DNA from: Thermoplasmatota archaeon
GTDB lineage: Archaea; Thermoplasmatota; Penumbrarchaeia; Penumbrarchaeales; Penumbrarchaeaceae
DNA: 34,352 bases
Direction: 5' to 3'
NCBI GenBank assembly: GCA_016928095.1
Contig: JAFGLL010000096.1
Location: forward strand, 1 to 34,352
Below the pieces are notes generated by a model. The model had not been told where the DNA came from. It was given only the letters and a program-made list of their open reading frames with translations, and searched no databases. Made by a program: the position numbers and the translations under genes. This document shows positions 14,717-25,100 of this stretch, piece after piece (positions within the stretch are counted from its first letter, which is position 1; each line of letters starts with the position of its first letter).

Positions 14717-15573
14717 TTGTCCACCTCCATATCACCAATACGTGCAAATAAGCTTTCGATACCTGGAAGTTCGATGGTCAGGTACTGGCCCGGGTCACCC
14801 CAATCAGCAGGCGTCACAAAATCGAAATCCGAACCTTCCACCAATCCCTTCTCCGTGAGATAACCTTTAAGATAGTTGTACCAGGCGACCTCACCGATCC
14901 CGTTGACCTTTATGACAAGTTGCTCTGTGGGACCTATGTTCCGTTCAATATCGGAATAACCAGCCATCCTGATCTTCAACGGAACGGTTTCTATCCCCGA
15001 AATCTTCCATTGTTCACCTGCCATCCCGTAGAGGAACAGCTGCATGTTGTACCTGGAACCGGACTCCGAAACAGTGATATCCGGGTAGGAAGACATGACG
15101 TCGGTGCCAAGTTGCTCACGGACCACTCCGCCAGCAGTGAAATGATATTTCTGATCATGGAAGTAGTAATTGTTGGATTCAAAGGTAATGGCCCCGTTGA
15201 TGGAATTGAGGATATAATCCGTTGTACCCCTCACGATCAGGTCCATATGAAAGGTCGTAGGGTCAGGTGAATGTGTCAGGATACCTGAGGACCTTGCCAC
15301 GGTCAGGTATGGATTTCCGGGTGTGCCCATGGTCACCCGGTTCAGTATCATCGTGTTGGTATCCCTTGTGGTTATCAATGAGTTCATGGATGTCCTTATC
15401 CTCAGCATGGAATCCTCAACGTCGGTGACATGCTCCATATCATCCTCCCTTCCGATCCTGTCCCCGTACTGGATAAGATAATTGGAACCCACGGATAGCA
15501 GGATGGATATCATCAATACGGATGTCACCATGATGGCGTCTCCCCTATCGTTCAGACCCTTGAAGACCTTCAT
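14713..15573 (-). CDS. Pilin-like single-span surface protein (small partner 1)
   Basis: The 286-residue protein has a short N-terminal charged segment (MKVFKGLNDRGD), one hydrophobic helix (about 13-33), a neck DVEDSMLRIRTSMNSLITTR, and a beta-rich C-terminal region with SNNYYFHDQKYHFTAGGVVR. The same plan, including a [DS]N-[LY]Y-x-[ED]DQ-x block followed by GG[AV][IV]R, occurs in the next gene, so the two are probably ancient duplicates. It overlaps both neighbours by ATGA, implying translational coupling to the giant gene upstream. Likely membrane-anchored with its domain outside the cell. Specific role unknown. Confidence 0.65.
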   Translation of the reverse strand: MKVFKGLNDRGDAIMVTSVLMISILLSVGSNYLIQYGDRIGREDDMEHVTDVEDSMLRIRTSMNSLITTRDTNTMILNRVTMGTPGNPYLTVARSSGILTHSPDPTTFHMDLIVRGTTDYILNSINGAITFESNNYYFHDQKYHFTAGGVVREQLGTDVMSSYPDITVSESGSRYNMQLFLYGMAGEQWKISGIETVPLKIRMAGYSDIERNIGPTEQLVIKVNGIGEVAWYNYLKGYLTEKGLVEGSDFDFVTPADWGDPGQYLTIELPGIESLFARIGDMEVDK

Positions 15574-18500
15574 CGATCTGGCCCCCTGACCGTATTCCCT
15601 CTTCTGCTTCCCATGAGAATCAGTAGCAATGATGCAGCGGATATCAGCAGTAACAATGGCATCAGGTCCACCGTCCCATTCCGATATGAGGTTACCGATA
15701 CTAAAATATCTTCATCCTCTTGAGATCCCTCCACGGATCCCTGGTTCCCATCGGTCGATGGTCGAGAGAGATCGGCAGCACTGGCCATATCCCACTCGCA
15801 CGACCATGAACCTGATCTTGTTGATTCAAGGGATTCCCCGTACACCTTAACATCATCTATATACATACCCTTGAAATCAGCCTCCTCACAGTGTATCCCA
15901 TCTATATTGGTCACGATCCTGAAGCGGATCACGATCACGTTCCCGGTGTAACCGTTCAGGTTCATCGTCAAATGTGTTATTGATGATGCGGGGACCCAGT
16001 TACGGTCACCCTCATTTTCCATGATGCCCGTGAAGGATCGGTCGTCCTCCATATTATCCGATAAATCTCCCTCGGTCCCGCTCACCTTCCATGCAGCCCT
16101 GACACCGAAGTTCAGAGGTGACCAGGATTGACCATTGTCACGGGAGATCTCCACTCTGAACCCGTCGGGAGGTCTTCCGTCCTGAATTTGGATGTTGAAA
16201 CGGGTATAGAACTCCATATAGACATACTTCGCATTGGTCAGATCTATAGGTCTCGTATACAGCGAGTTGTCGATCCCGTCATGGAAGTCGTCGCTCAAGG
16301 TAACCCCGCCCGCAAACCAGGCATTGGTCCCGCTGTGCGTCGTTCCAGCCGAAATAGACCCTTGCACCAACCTCCATGTGTCAAGCGAGCCAGCGGTCAC
16401 CGGCACCTCATCGGCCCGGGACACAACGACCTTGACATCATCGAGCCACCACCCATCTCCCGTTCCTCCTCCATATTGGATGTAAAAGAACCTTATCTTG
16501 ACCTGGTCCCGCAAACCTTCAGGGACGTTCTTCAGGATATCGAATTGAGCGACCTCCCATGAAAAGGACCCTTTCGCGCTCCTTCCATTGTAGGCCCAGG
16601 TGATGGAGTTGCCAAACGAATCCTTCCTCTCATATCCGGGATAAAGGCTTCCCGTATAGAAACCATTGAGCGGGGTGATGTACTTCCAGTCCCAATCGTT
16701 GGTAGGATCCCCATCCAGGTTCGTGTCCACCAGCGGGTCCCTGTACCCAACCATGACATAACCCCCGTTTGCACCGTCCACCATGTTGTATTTGTGCCAG
16801 AATGAGAGGACCGAGGTCCCGGCACTTGAAATGTCGAACTCGGGGGTGACGGTCCATTTATTCTCATTCGGGACCTCCTCCTGGCGGGTGGGCTCCGATC
16901 CCCTTGTCTGTTCCTGGGGTTTTGCCAATAGCTTCCCGATCTCTTCGAATATCAACTTCAGCTGATCGGCGGTGGGCGCGTAGAAATACTGGGCGTCTGA
17001 GGTGGTCGCGATCCTCCACAGATTGTATTCCAGTGTGCCTGATTCGAGGCAGCGGGTTCCGGTGCAGACCGCGTTCGTATAATCGAGCTTGTGATCGCCG
17101 TAACCGCTGAGGGGATTCGTTTTTATCTCCGGAAGGTAAGGAGGTTCGTGATGCTCCAGACCCAGACCGATCGTATAGATGGGTATGTCGGAATTTAAAA
17201 GGCCGTACCTGTACCGGTCAACGGAACCCGTTGAAAGAGCATACATCCAGTAAGTGCTCGTCGAGGGGGAAGCCCAATTCAGGGTGTATTTCCCCACATG
17301 GTCCTTATAATACTGCTCTCCGCTTGCCATATCTCCCCAGGGCGCCCAGTAGGTAGAACCTGCCTCGACCTTTGCATCAGCGGTAAGGATCGAAAGACCT
17401 GCTTTGTCCGAAGCCTGCAGGTCCATGCCGTCGGAGAGAACGATCACGACCGGGTCGAGTTCCGGATAGTAAGTGGACCAGTAAAGCGTATCCTTGTAAG
17501 CTTCGCCGATGCAGTCCCAGAGAATTGTGGTTCCCGCATTGTTGTTCATGGTCTCGATCTCGGCCCTGACCTTTTCACGGCCGGACGACCCGCCGAAGTC
17601 ATCACCGATCCTCACGGGATCCCTTGTTACCTTTGTCTGGATCCCTCCCTCCGATGTCCCTCTGTCCGTGGGTCCCGAAAATCTCCTCTCAGCATTCCCC
17701 TGGAAATCCCAGATGGAAACGACGACAGAATCATTGGAAAGCTCGTTCAGCAGAACAAGAGCAGCGTCCTTTGCCATGTCCAGCCAGGTCTTGTCCGCAT
17801 CCTCCGATGAACTCCTCTCTCTCATAGAAGCCGAATCGTCGATCACGAAACTTATCAGGACATCCGCATTTCCCTTAACCTCCCCGGTGGTTTCCTCAAG
17901 CTGGTAGGAATAAGGTGCACTCTTGTAGGTATCGCTGACCGTTTTGAGCCCGTGGCTCATTTCTGTATCCCAGGAACTGAGAACATTGGTTTGAGGATCA
18001 TCGTCCATGGGATCGAAAAAATCCAGAGGATTCTCTCCGTTGATCATGGCCACCAGTGAATCGTGTTCGAAGTTCTCATATCCTCCGCCCTCCATGTCAT
18101 CCCAGAAGAAGTAAACCTCGATGGTCCTGGTAACCACATTATTCCATACATCGAAGAACTCGTCGCAGGCATCGAACCAGTCTATCACAACCTTGATCGT
18201 CCTGGTCCCTGCATACTGTGGCTCCCATATCGCTTCGATGGTCATCTGCCTCATCGGGTCAACGAATATGTACCTGGAACTGAAGAGCGTCCCACCGTCC
18301 AGGAACCTCACTGTACCCCATCCTGACTCGCCACCTATGTTCGCCAGCTTCAATGTCACCAGATATGTATTTCCGATCGACGGATGGTCGTGGTCTATCT
18401 CAAGAAGCATGTTGCGGGATACCAATTCCGGTGCCTCGATGGGTGTATCGAACCACTTCAGTGAGAGGAAAACCACCTCCTCCAATGGGTATTCAAGGTC

Positions 18501-21500
18501 CGGCGTTCCAAGATCCGGATCACTGGGTGATCCTGCAAGCTCATCCATGTTCCATGAATGGAAAATGGTCCTAAAGTAATCGCCCACAACTTCATCATGA
18601 TCATAATGGTGCCAGTGCTGCGATGAGGCAATGGGACCCGCACTGGCATCGTCCGTTCTGAATGCGCTTTTAACGGTAGAATCATCAGGAGAATAGGTAG
18701 TTATTGGCTGGAAGATGAACTCTCCATCACCGGCCAAATCCGATGAACCCAGTTCCAGACCCATGTAGACCTCGGGCCCGAAGACACCCGTTCTCTCTCC
18801 CCATAATGAATTTCTCTCCAATTGTTCCGGAGAGGCCGATAACGGTTCCACCCCGAGATAATCTCTCAGGAACCCGTGATTCGATGTTGTCAGATCCGGA
18901 TCCGAGATCAAGTGGTCCCCTGCCCCCGAGACATCCTCAAGCAGATACCTTCCGGTGAGCATCAGGTTCTCGTTATGATCGCTTCCCAGGAATAACGCCT
19001 CTTCGTAAATACCGTTCAGGTATTTTGCAAGGTTCAGAATGTCCGGATCGGTCAGTGTTTCCATATCATGGTCAGCCAGACTACCGGAATCACCGGTGAC
19101 CCATATAACCGAATTGTATCTCTTCAGCTCTTCTACGGTCGGACCGGACCCGAACACCCAAGCGCTGGTATCGTAATAGTTCTCTGTCGTGATCACATAA
19201 TGATCGAAACCCATGAGTTGAAGTGATCTGACAATTGCCTGCGACGGTTCTCCCGATGGATAGGGTATGGCCACATCGTCACCCTCCTCCCCGGCCAGTA
19301 CCTGATCCTCCACCCTGAAATTATCTATAGAGCCATCATCATCCACCACCAGAATGTTGTTCTGTGCAATGAATGACGCAAGAGTGGTCGTGGAATAGGA
19401 GATGTCGTTGTTGTCCTCGTTTATCTCATCGACCAGATCGTAAGGGTCCACCATTACCTCGAAATTGTAAAGACCGGACCCAAGGGCAAGCCACAACTTG
19501 TATCTGGTCTCCTCGCCACCCGAACCCCTGACGGAAGATATATCCACCGGATTGTCATCATCGGTCTTATCGCTCTTCCCTTCTGGCCATTCCTCCGAAG
19601 GTCTCGGGTCCGGTATATTGGGGGTTACCAGGAGCTTCTTCCCGTTCGGACCTATGACAGAGAATATCAAGGTAGTGGATTCTTCCTGATATCCATTGTT
19701 CCTGATGGTCACTTCGATCTCTATGGTGTCCAGGTACTTTGGGACGATCTCCTCGTTGTCGATCGGGTCTCTGTGCCAGTTACCATCTTCATCCTGTGAA
19801 AGGAGCAGGAGTTCCATCTTCGTCACCGCAAGATCCCTTCCCGTCTGTATCTCCCAATCCATCCATTTCATGACCCTGGCGATAATGTCTATCTTCTGGT
19901 TGAGATATCTTGTCTGGGTGATGTCCCAGGCCATGACCACGGCCCGGTACTGCGGTTCTGTCTTGATATCATCGACCTCTGACCAGGCCCGTATCGTATT
20001 CACATATCCGGTTCCTATCTCATCTTGGTATGACAATACACCCAGGGGACGGTCAAAATATGGCGACATGTCCTTTTCAATGACATCGATCCTCGGGTAA
20101 AAGAGTGTGGACAGACCATTTCCTTCCGCCAACTCATTGAGAAGTATATTGTAGGTCCCCTCCTCGACCTCCGTTATCCCGCCCGGGAGACCATCAATTC
20201 CTATCACCCGGTTCGACTCTGCCAACGGAAGGTCCACACCCGGTATTATCCTCTTGATACCAAGGTAATTGTGAACGAAATTCGACGCATCCGTGAATTC
20301 GCTCTTCCCCTCCCAGAAGGGATCCGGTTCATTCGCAACCTTTTCGATACCGTCATATTGGAAATACTGTATCAGACTGTCTATCGGGTTTGCCCCCACC
20401 AGCAGGAAATAGCCGTTGCTGTCCATGTACTTCATTATCTCCTGTATATTGCCACCGTATGACCCCTCCGGAGTGTTGGAGAGTGCATCCTTTCTGTAAC
20501 CAGTCACCCAGATGACGATGTCGAAATCCTCCATTGCCGGGGTGGGAACATTGCTCCGATCATATGTGTAGGCTGGTGCATCCCTGTCACCGTATTGATC
20601 GCTGACCTGCTGGGCGATAACTGTCGAATCGACGTTTATCCCCGCACCTATCAGAGATTCCATTACACTGCTCGTCATATCCTTCGAGGCGGTCTTTTCA
20701 CCATCGTTATCGACAAGGAGAACACGGGGGAAGACCTGAATCATACCAAGACCGATGTTATCATTTCCGTCCATTACATCCCCCTCGGAGGGCAGGATCC
20801 CGACAGGCTCATCATAACCGTCGAAGGCATTGACAACTGCATATACGGTCTGGGTCCCGCCGGGAAGGTCCGATCTTGCCACAAGGTCCAGATCGATGAA
20901 CAAGTAGGCACCTGGAAGTATCTCCAGGTTGGGGATGATGCAGGTCGGGAATACCCGGTCATCCTGCAGAAGAGTATCATCGTGGTCCATCCTCCATGCC
21001 TCGTCCAACCCTTGATCATCCATCCTCCAGTCATAGACCTGGACACCCTTTTCCTCTCCAATGTCGATGGTCCTCTGGGCCGGAGCGTAGAGTGATACCA
21101 CAAGATGGACGCCCATATCCTTGGTTATCATCTCGGATCCGGAGTTCTGGACCACGATCGTGACAGTTACCCTGTCACCTCTTTTTGGATTGTAATCGGA
21201 AAAATAGACATCGTATATGCCCGGGTCCGGACCGGGTACCTGTTCGGGGTTAATATCCTTATCAACCCGGTATTTTCGTGTGACGATATTATTCCTGTAA
21301 TCCCTCTCACCACCTTCGAACGGGAGCACCATGACCTTCAATTCATGGTCGCCCAGTGTCCTAGGGGTCTGTTTTGCCTCGTCCAAGGTGAGTACGATCT
21401 CCAGTGTGTGGTCTTCACCAAGGATCTGGTATCCATCGTCGTCATCCTCGATCGCCACTCCCATTTCATCCCTGTGGGTGTAAGAGAGGCCAGTTATCTT

Positions 21501-22157
21501 GAGCACATCCAGATCATCACGGATCTGAGTGTTGGATATCGTTGTATCGCTATCAGGTACTATCCATGGAACTGACATGGCATCACCGATGTTCTTGACC
21601 TCCAGGGTGATGATGCATTTCCCATAGTCCAGGATATATCCCGTCACACTTATACCCGGCCGATGAATGGATAACCGTGTCACTGCAAGGTCCGGGGTCC
21701 CATCCGGGATCATCGATTTTGTGAGCTCGTTATTCAGCACGACCGTTCTCACACCGTCCTGCTTGACCGTGGTTACGATGATCGTGAGTTGAAGACCTGA
21801 CCCGTAAAGAGGAAGATCTATCGAATCACCATTGTCCCATGAATCGTCCGTCCTGCCATTGGCAGGATCATAATATTTATAGGACCAGGAAGTGGTCCCG
21901 TCGTTTATTGTTATCTCCGTCTCCGCTCCGGTCAACGTGTCCCCGCCCCGGTGTGTGATCGTGAGGATCTCACCTCTCAGTGATGCAAAAAGATCAACGT
22001 AGAGGCCTTCCTCCATATCCTGTATCTGTGAGGTCCATAATGCCATACCACCGACCATCATCAAGGAGATACCAAGAAGAAGGATGGTGCCTACCACTTC
22101 CGATACTCCATGGAGGGTCCTTTTTCCGTCATCTCTTCCACCTAAGAATTTTTTCAA
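15570..22157 (-). CDS. Giant pilin-like VWA surface protein (paralogue 2, 2195 aa)
   Basis: Layout by approximate residue. A class III-type leader with KRTLHG then VSEVVGTILLLGISLMMVGG (12-40). A pilin head (50-150, THRGGDTLTG). CARDB-like beta domains near 155 and 315. An alpha/beta domain opening VLLVDNDGE near 478. A third CARDB near 776. A second alpha/beta domain, ILVVDDDGS, near 936. A fourth CARDB near 1245. VYFFWDDMEGGG near 1365. A VWA domain near 1435 with MIDAS DDSASM and an intact LSDGMD. Two beta-sandwich-like halves ending WWLDDVKV and MYIDDVKV (1775-2120). A C-terminal membrane helix near 2165 with an Arg-rich tail. The start is TTG, preceded by AGGGGGTG, 13 bases after the previous stop. 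It should be exported and anchored in the membrane. An adhesin or force/ligand-binding role is inferred. Confidence 0.85.
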   Translation of the reverse strand: MKKFLGGRDDGKRTLHGVSEVVGTILLLGISLMMVGGMALWTSQIQDMEEGLYVDLFASLRGEILTITHRGGDTLTGAETEITINDGTTSWSYKYYDPANGRTDDSWDNGDSIDLPLYGSGLQLTIIVTTVKQDGVRTVVLNNELTKSMIPDGTPDLAVTRLSIHRPGISVTGYILDYGKCIITLEVKNIGDAMSVPWIVPDSDTTISNTQIRDDLDVLKITGLSYTHRDEMGVAIEDDDDGYQILGEDHTLEIVLTLDEAKQTPRTLGDHELKVMVLPFEGGERDYRNNIVTRKYRVDKDINPEQVPGPDPGIYDVYFSDYNPKRGDRVTVTIVVQNSGSEMITKDMGVHLVVSLYAPAQRTIDIGEEKGVQVYDWRMDDQGLDEAWRMDHDDTLLQDDRVFPTCIIPNLEILPGAYLFIDLDLVARSDLPGGTQTVYAVVNAFDGYDEPVGILPSEGDVMDGNDNIGLGMIQVFPRVLLVDNDGEKTASKDMTSSVMESLIGAGINVDSTVIAQQVSDQYGDRDAPAYTYDRSNVPTPAMEDFDIVIWVTGYRKDALSNTPEGSYGGNIQEIMKYMDSNGYFLLVGANPIDSLIQYFQYDGIEKVANEPDPFWEGKSEFTDASNFVHNYLGIKRIIPGVDLPLAESNRVIGIDGLPGGITEVEEGTYNILLNELAEGNGLSTLFYPRIDVIEKDMSPYFDRPLGVLSYQDEIGTGYVNTIRAWSEVDDIKTEPQYRAVVMAWDITQTRYLNQKIDIIARVMKWMDWEIQTGRDLAVTKMELLLLSQDEDGNWHRDPIDNEEIVPKYLDTIEIEVTIRNNGYQEESTTLIFSVIGPNGKKLLVTPNIPDPRPSEEWPEGKSDKTDDDNPVDISSVRGSGGEETRYKLWLALGSGLYNFEVMVDPYDLVDEINEDNNDISYSTTTLASFIAQNNILVVDDDGSIDNFRVEDQVLAGEEGDDVAIPYPSGEPSQAIVRSLQLMGFDHYVITTENYYDTSAWVFGSGPTVEELKRYNSVIWVTGDSGSLADHDMETLTDPDILNLAKYLNGIYEEALFLGSDHNENLMLTGRYLLEDVSGAGDHLISDPDLTTSNHGFLRDYLGVEPLSASPEQLERNSLWGERTGVFGPEVYMGLELGSSDLAGDGEFIFQPITTYSPDDSTVKSAFRTDDASAGPIASSQHWHHYDHDEVVGDYFRTIFHSWNMDELAGSPSDPDLGTPDLEYPLEEVVFLSLKWFDTPIEAPELVSRNMLLEIDHDHPSIGNTYLVTLKLANIGGESGWGTVRFLDGGTLFSSRYIFVDPMRQMTIEAIWEPQYAGTRTIKVVIDWFDACDEFFDVWNNVVTRTIEVYFFWDDMEGGGYENFEHDSLVAMINGENPLDFFDPMDDDPQTNVLSSWDTEMSHGLKTVSDTYKSAPYSYQLEETTGEVKGNADVLISFVIDDSASMRERSSSEDADKTWLDMAKDAALVLLNELSNDSVVVSIWDFQGNAERRFSGPTDRGTSEGGIQTKVTRDPVRIGDDFGGSSGREKVRAEIETMNNNAGTTILWDCIGEAYKDTLYWSTYYPELDPVVIVLSDGMDLQASDKAGLSILTADAKVEAGSTYWAPWGDMASGEQYYKDHVGKYTLNWASPSTSTYWMYALSTGSVDRYRYGLLNSDIPIYTIGLGLEHHEPPYLPEIKTNPLSGYGDHKLDYTNAVCTGTRCLESGTLEYNLWRIATTSDAQYFYAPTADQLKLIFEEIGKLLAKPQEQTRGSEPTRQEEVPNENKWTVTPEFDISSAGTSVLSFWHKYNMVDGANGGYVMVGYRDPLVDTNLDGDPTNDWDWKYITPLNGFYTGSLYPGYERKDSFGNSITWAYNGRSAKGSFSWEVAQFDILKNVPEGLRDQVKIRFFYIQYGGGTGDGWWLDDVKVVVSRADEVPVTAGSLDTWRLVQGSISAGTTHSGTNAWFAGGVTLSDDFHDGIDNSLYTRPIDLTNAKYVYMEFYTRFNIQIQDGRPPDGFRVEISRDNGQSWSPLNFGVRAAWKVSGTEGDLSDNMEDDRSFTGIMENEGDRNWVPASSITHLTMNLNGYTGNVIVIRFRIVTNIDGIHCEEADFKGMYIDDVKVYGESLESTRSGSWSCEWDMASAADLSRPSTDGNQGSVEGSQEDEDILVSVTSYRNGTVDLMPLLLLISAASLLLILMGSRRGNTVRGPDR

Positions 22158-22170
22158 GTGAGCACCCCCT

Positions 22171-25100
22171 TCAAGGTATCCCCCTTCTTCGTGATACGGC
22201 CAAAAAAGCCATAGGGGCAGCGATCAACAGAGATGACAATATCCAGGGAATTGCGTCATTTCTTCCTTCTACGTCCGTTCTGCATTCGGGCGCATCCAGG
22301 TCATCCCCGGTCAGGATATCGTCCGTTCCGCTCGTATATGGCTTTCCATCGTTTTTTGGATCGACAAATTCCCGGAACATATCCGGAACTGCAGGATCCC
22401 CCTCTTCCTGGATGTCCCCGGAGGTATCGACATCCGTTCCGCCCCTTGTGGAAGATAAGGAGGTCCCGCATATGAACACATCATCGATGTAAATCCCCAT
22501 ATCCTTGGTATTGTCAGCATAGTGCGTCAGGTCAGTGTTGGTGACCAATCTGAACCTGATGTTGATCACGTTACCTATGAAAGCAGCAAGGTCGGTGTTC
22601 AATCGGGTCAATGTACTTGAATGGACCCAGTTCTTACCTTTGCCTTCGAGGTCCAGACCAGTATAGGACTTGCTATCGATGATCCCATCCTCGTTATCAT
22701 CTCCCGTACCGGAAACCCCCCAGGCAGCCCTGACACCCAGGTTCAAGGGGACCCATGTCTGTTTGTTATCCGTTGAGACCTCCACCCTGAAACCATCCGG
22801 AGGTCTCCCTGATCCAGTATCGATATTGAACCGGAACCTGGCCTCGAGTATGGCCGTTCTTGCATTTGTGAGGTCGATCTGCCGCGTATAGAGCGAGTTG
22901 TCAACACCTGACATGAGGTCCCCTCCGACATTGACATCACCCACCCACCATGCATGGGTACCGCTGTATGTGGTACCTGTAATGATTGAGCCCACCTGCA
23001 GTCTCCATCCGTCCGTGGAAGAGCCCTTGTTCGTGTTCTCATCATCAGTGGATATCTTGATGGACATGTCGTCGATCATCCATCCATAACCTGTTCCGCC
23101 GTCGAGATATTTGTAGAGGAAGCGCACCCTGATCTCATTGCCGGTATAACCGTCAAGGTTGACCGAGACATGGTCCCACCCCAGGGTACCACCTCCGGAC
23201 ATGCCGTTGTAACACCATCTCATGTCCCCGCCGAGCCCATCCTTTAGACCGACAGTACCCCAAGCGTCCACAAGAAAGTTACCCGTATAAGGCTGGTCGG
23301 GCTGAATGTATTCCCAGACCCATTGTATTCCATTGTAGGTCCCGACCTGGATCACTCCTCCGTTTGCTCCGACCTTCATGTTGTATTTATTCTTGAATGT
23401 CATCCAGGCCGAATCTGCATAGGTGAGATCTATCGTATTGGTCTCCATCCATTTGTCGCCGGGGATCTCATTTCCGTCGGTCCATGGGCCGGCAGCCCTT
23501 GTCGGTTCCTCCCCCCTTGTGGACGCCTCTGCTTCGGCCTCTACATGTAGGAATATGTCTCGGAATATCGTGTCCAAAGAGCTCGAATCTGGAGCGTAAT
23601 GATACTGGGCCCCGGATGTCTCGGCGATCTGCCAGAGATCGTACTCGCTGGTGAACGGGTAATAGAGTCCTATACCTGGTGATTCCGGGTCTTCCTCGTG
23701 TGGGTCGATCCCCAGACCCACGGTGAATACCGGGATGGGTGCATGGATCAAACCGGTCCTTGTATGATCATTCAGGTCCAGCCATGCTCCTGTCAATGGA
23801 ACGGAATCCCCGCCCACTCTCCATATATCATGCCCGGAATTAGTATCCTGATCTACGTAGGTAGTGTCACTATCTCCCCATTTTGATCCTGTATCAACAC
23901 CCCATGTGTGATCCAAATATGTTGTCCCCGGCTCCGATCCCGGGCAATAATCATCACTTCCATCCTCTCTTCCATTGGATCCAATATCATCTCCGGCCGT
24001 CAAGGTAATTGCAGCGATGTAGACCTCTCCGGCCCTCTTGTTCTCTTCCGCATAACTGATGGTCGCACCTATGGAGTCCCATAGAGGGGTAAAACCGGTA
24101 GCGGTCAAACTATCTATAAGGTCCATTGTAGATGCCCGGTTCGGATCGGTCATATACGTGAATGTCTGCCTTACCATTGGATCCGGGTTCGATGAGTCTG
24201 TATTGAAAGTGAAGATTGCGAGCCTGTCGTCCGGTGCAAGGAGGTCAACTATGTTCTTCGCGGCTATCTTCATGTCAGCAATGGGATTACCTGACATGGA
24301 CACGGAGGTATCAAGCATCATTACAAGATCGATATCCTTCCTGGTCGTTCCTGCAAGGTTCGGTTCATACATATAGAAGGAATTCGGAGAACTGTAGAAC
24401 TCTCCCTGGACCACCGTGTTCTCGACTTCCGTGTTCACATGGAACCCGTTCATTGAACTCCATTCGTCCTCTATATTCGTATAGGTGGGTTCTGCCATGT
24501 AATCAAGTGTTCCCTCCCCGTTTATCATCTGTATAGTGGAATCGTGGTCCCAGTTGCCATCACCAGATTCCATATCATCCCAGAAGAAATATACCTCGAT
24601 GACCATCGACGGAACGTTGTTGAGAACATCGAACACCTCAAGGGCATCGTTGTATTTGTCTATCCAGATCGTGATGGTCCGCTCTCCAGCATAAAGGGGT
24701 TTCCAGATAGCCTCGATGGTGGTCGTGGTATCCGGGTTCAGATAGATGTTCTCGGACTGGAACAGGGTATTCCCATCCGTGAACCTGACGGTCCCTCCTC
24801 CGGACGCGCCACCGATGTTCGCCACCCTTGTATGGATAACGTATGAATTCCCTATGACGGGGGTCAAGATGTTACTTTCGACTTCCGTACTCTCTCGTTC
24901 CAACCCTATATCGCATGACCTTCCCACCAGTTCAGGCTCGTCCTCGGGTGTTTCGAACCAGTGAAGCGGAAGATATAGCAATTCCATCAACGGGGTTTCG
25001 TCCGATGTCCAGGAGGACCGGGTGAGCTCCCATGAATGAAGGACCACACGGAAGTTCTTATCGTCAAGGACATCGTCAGGTGTGATGTCGGTATCATCGT

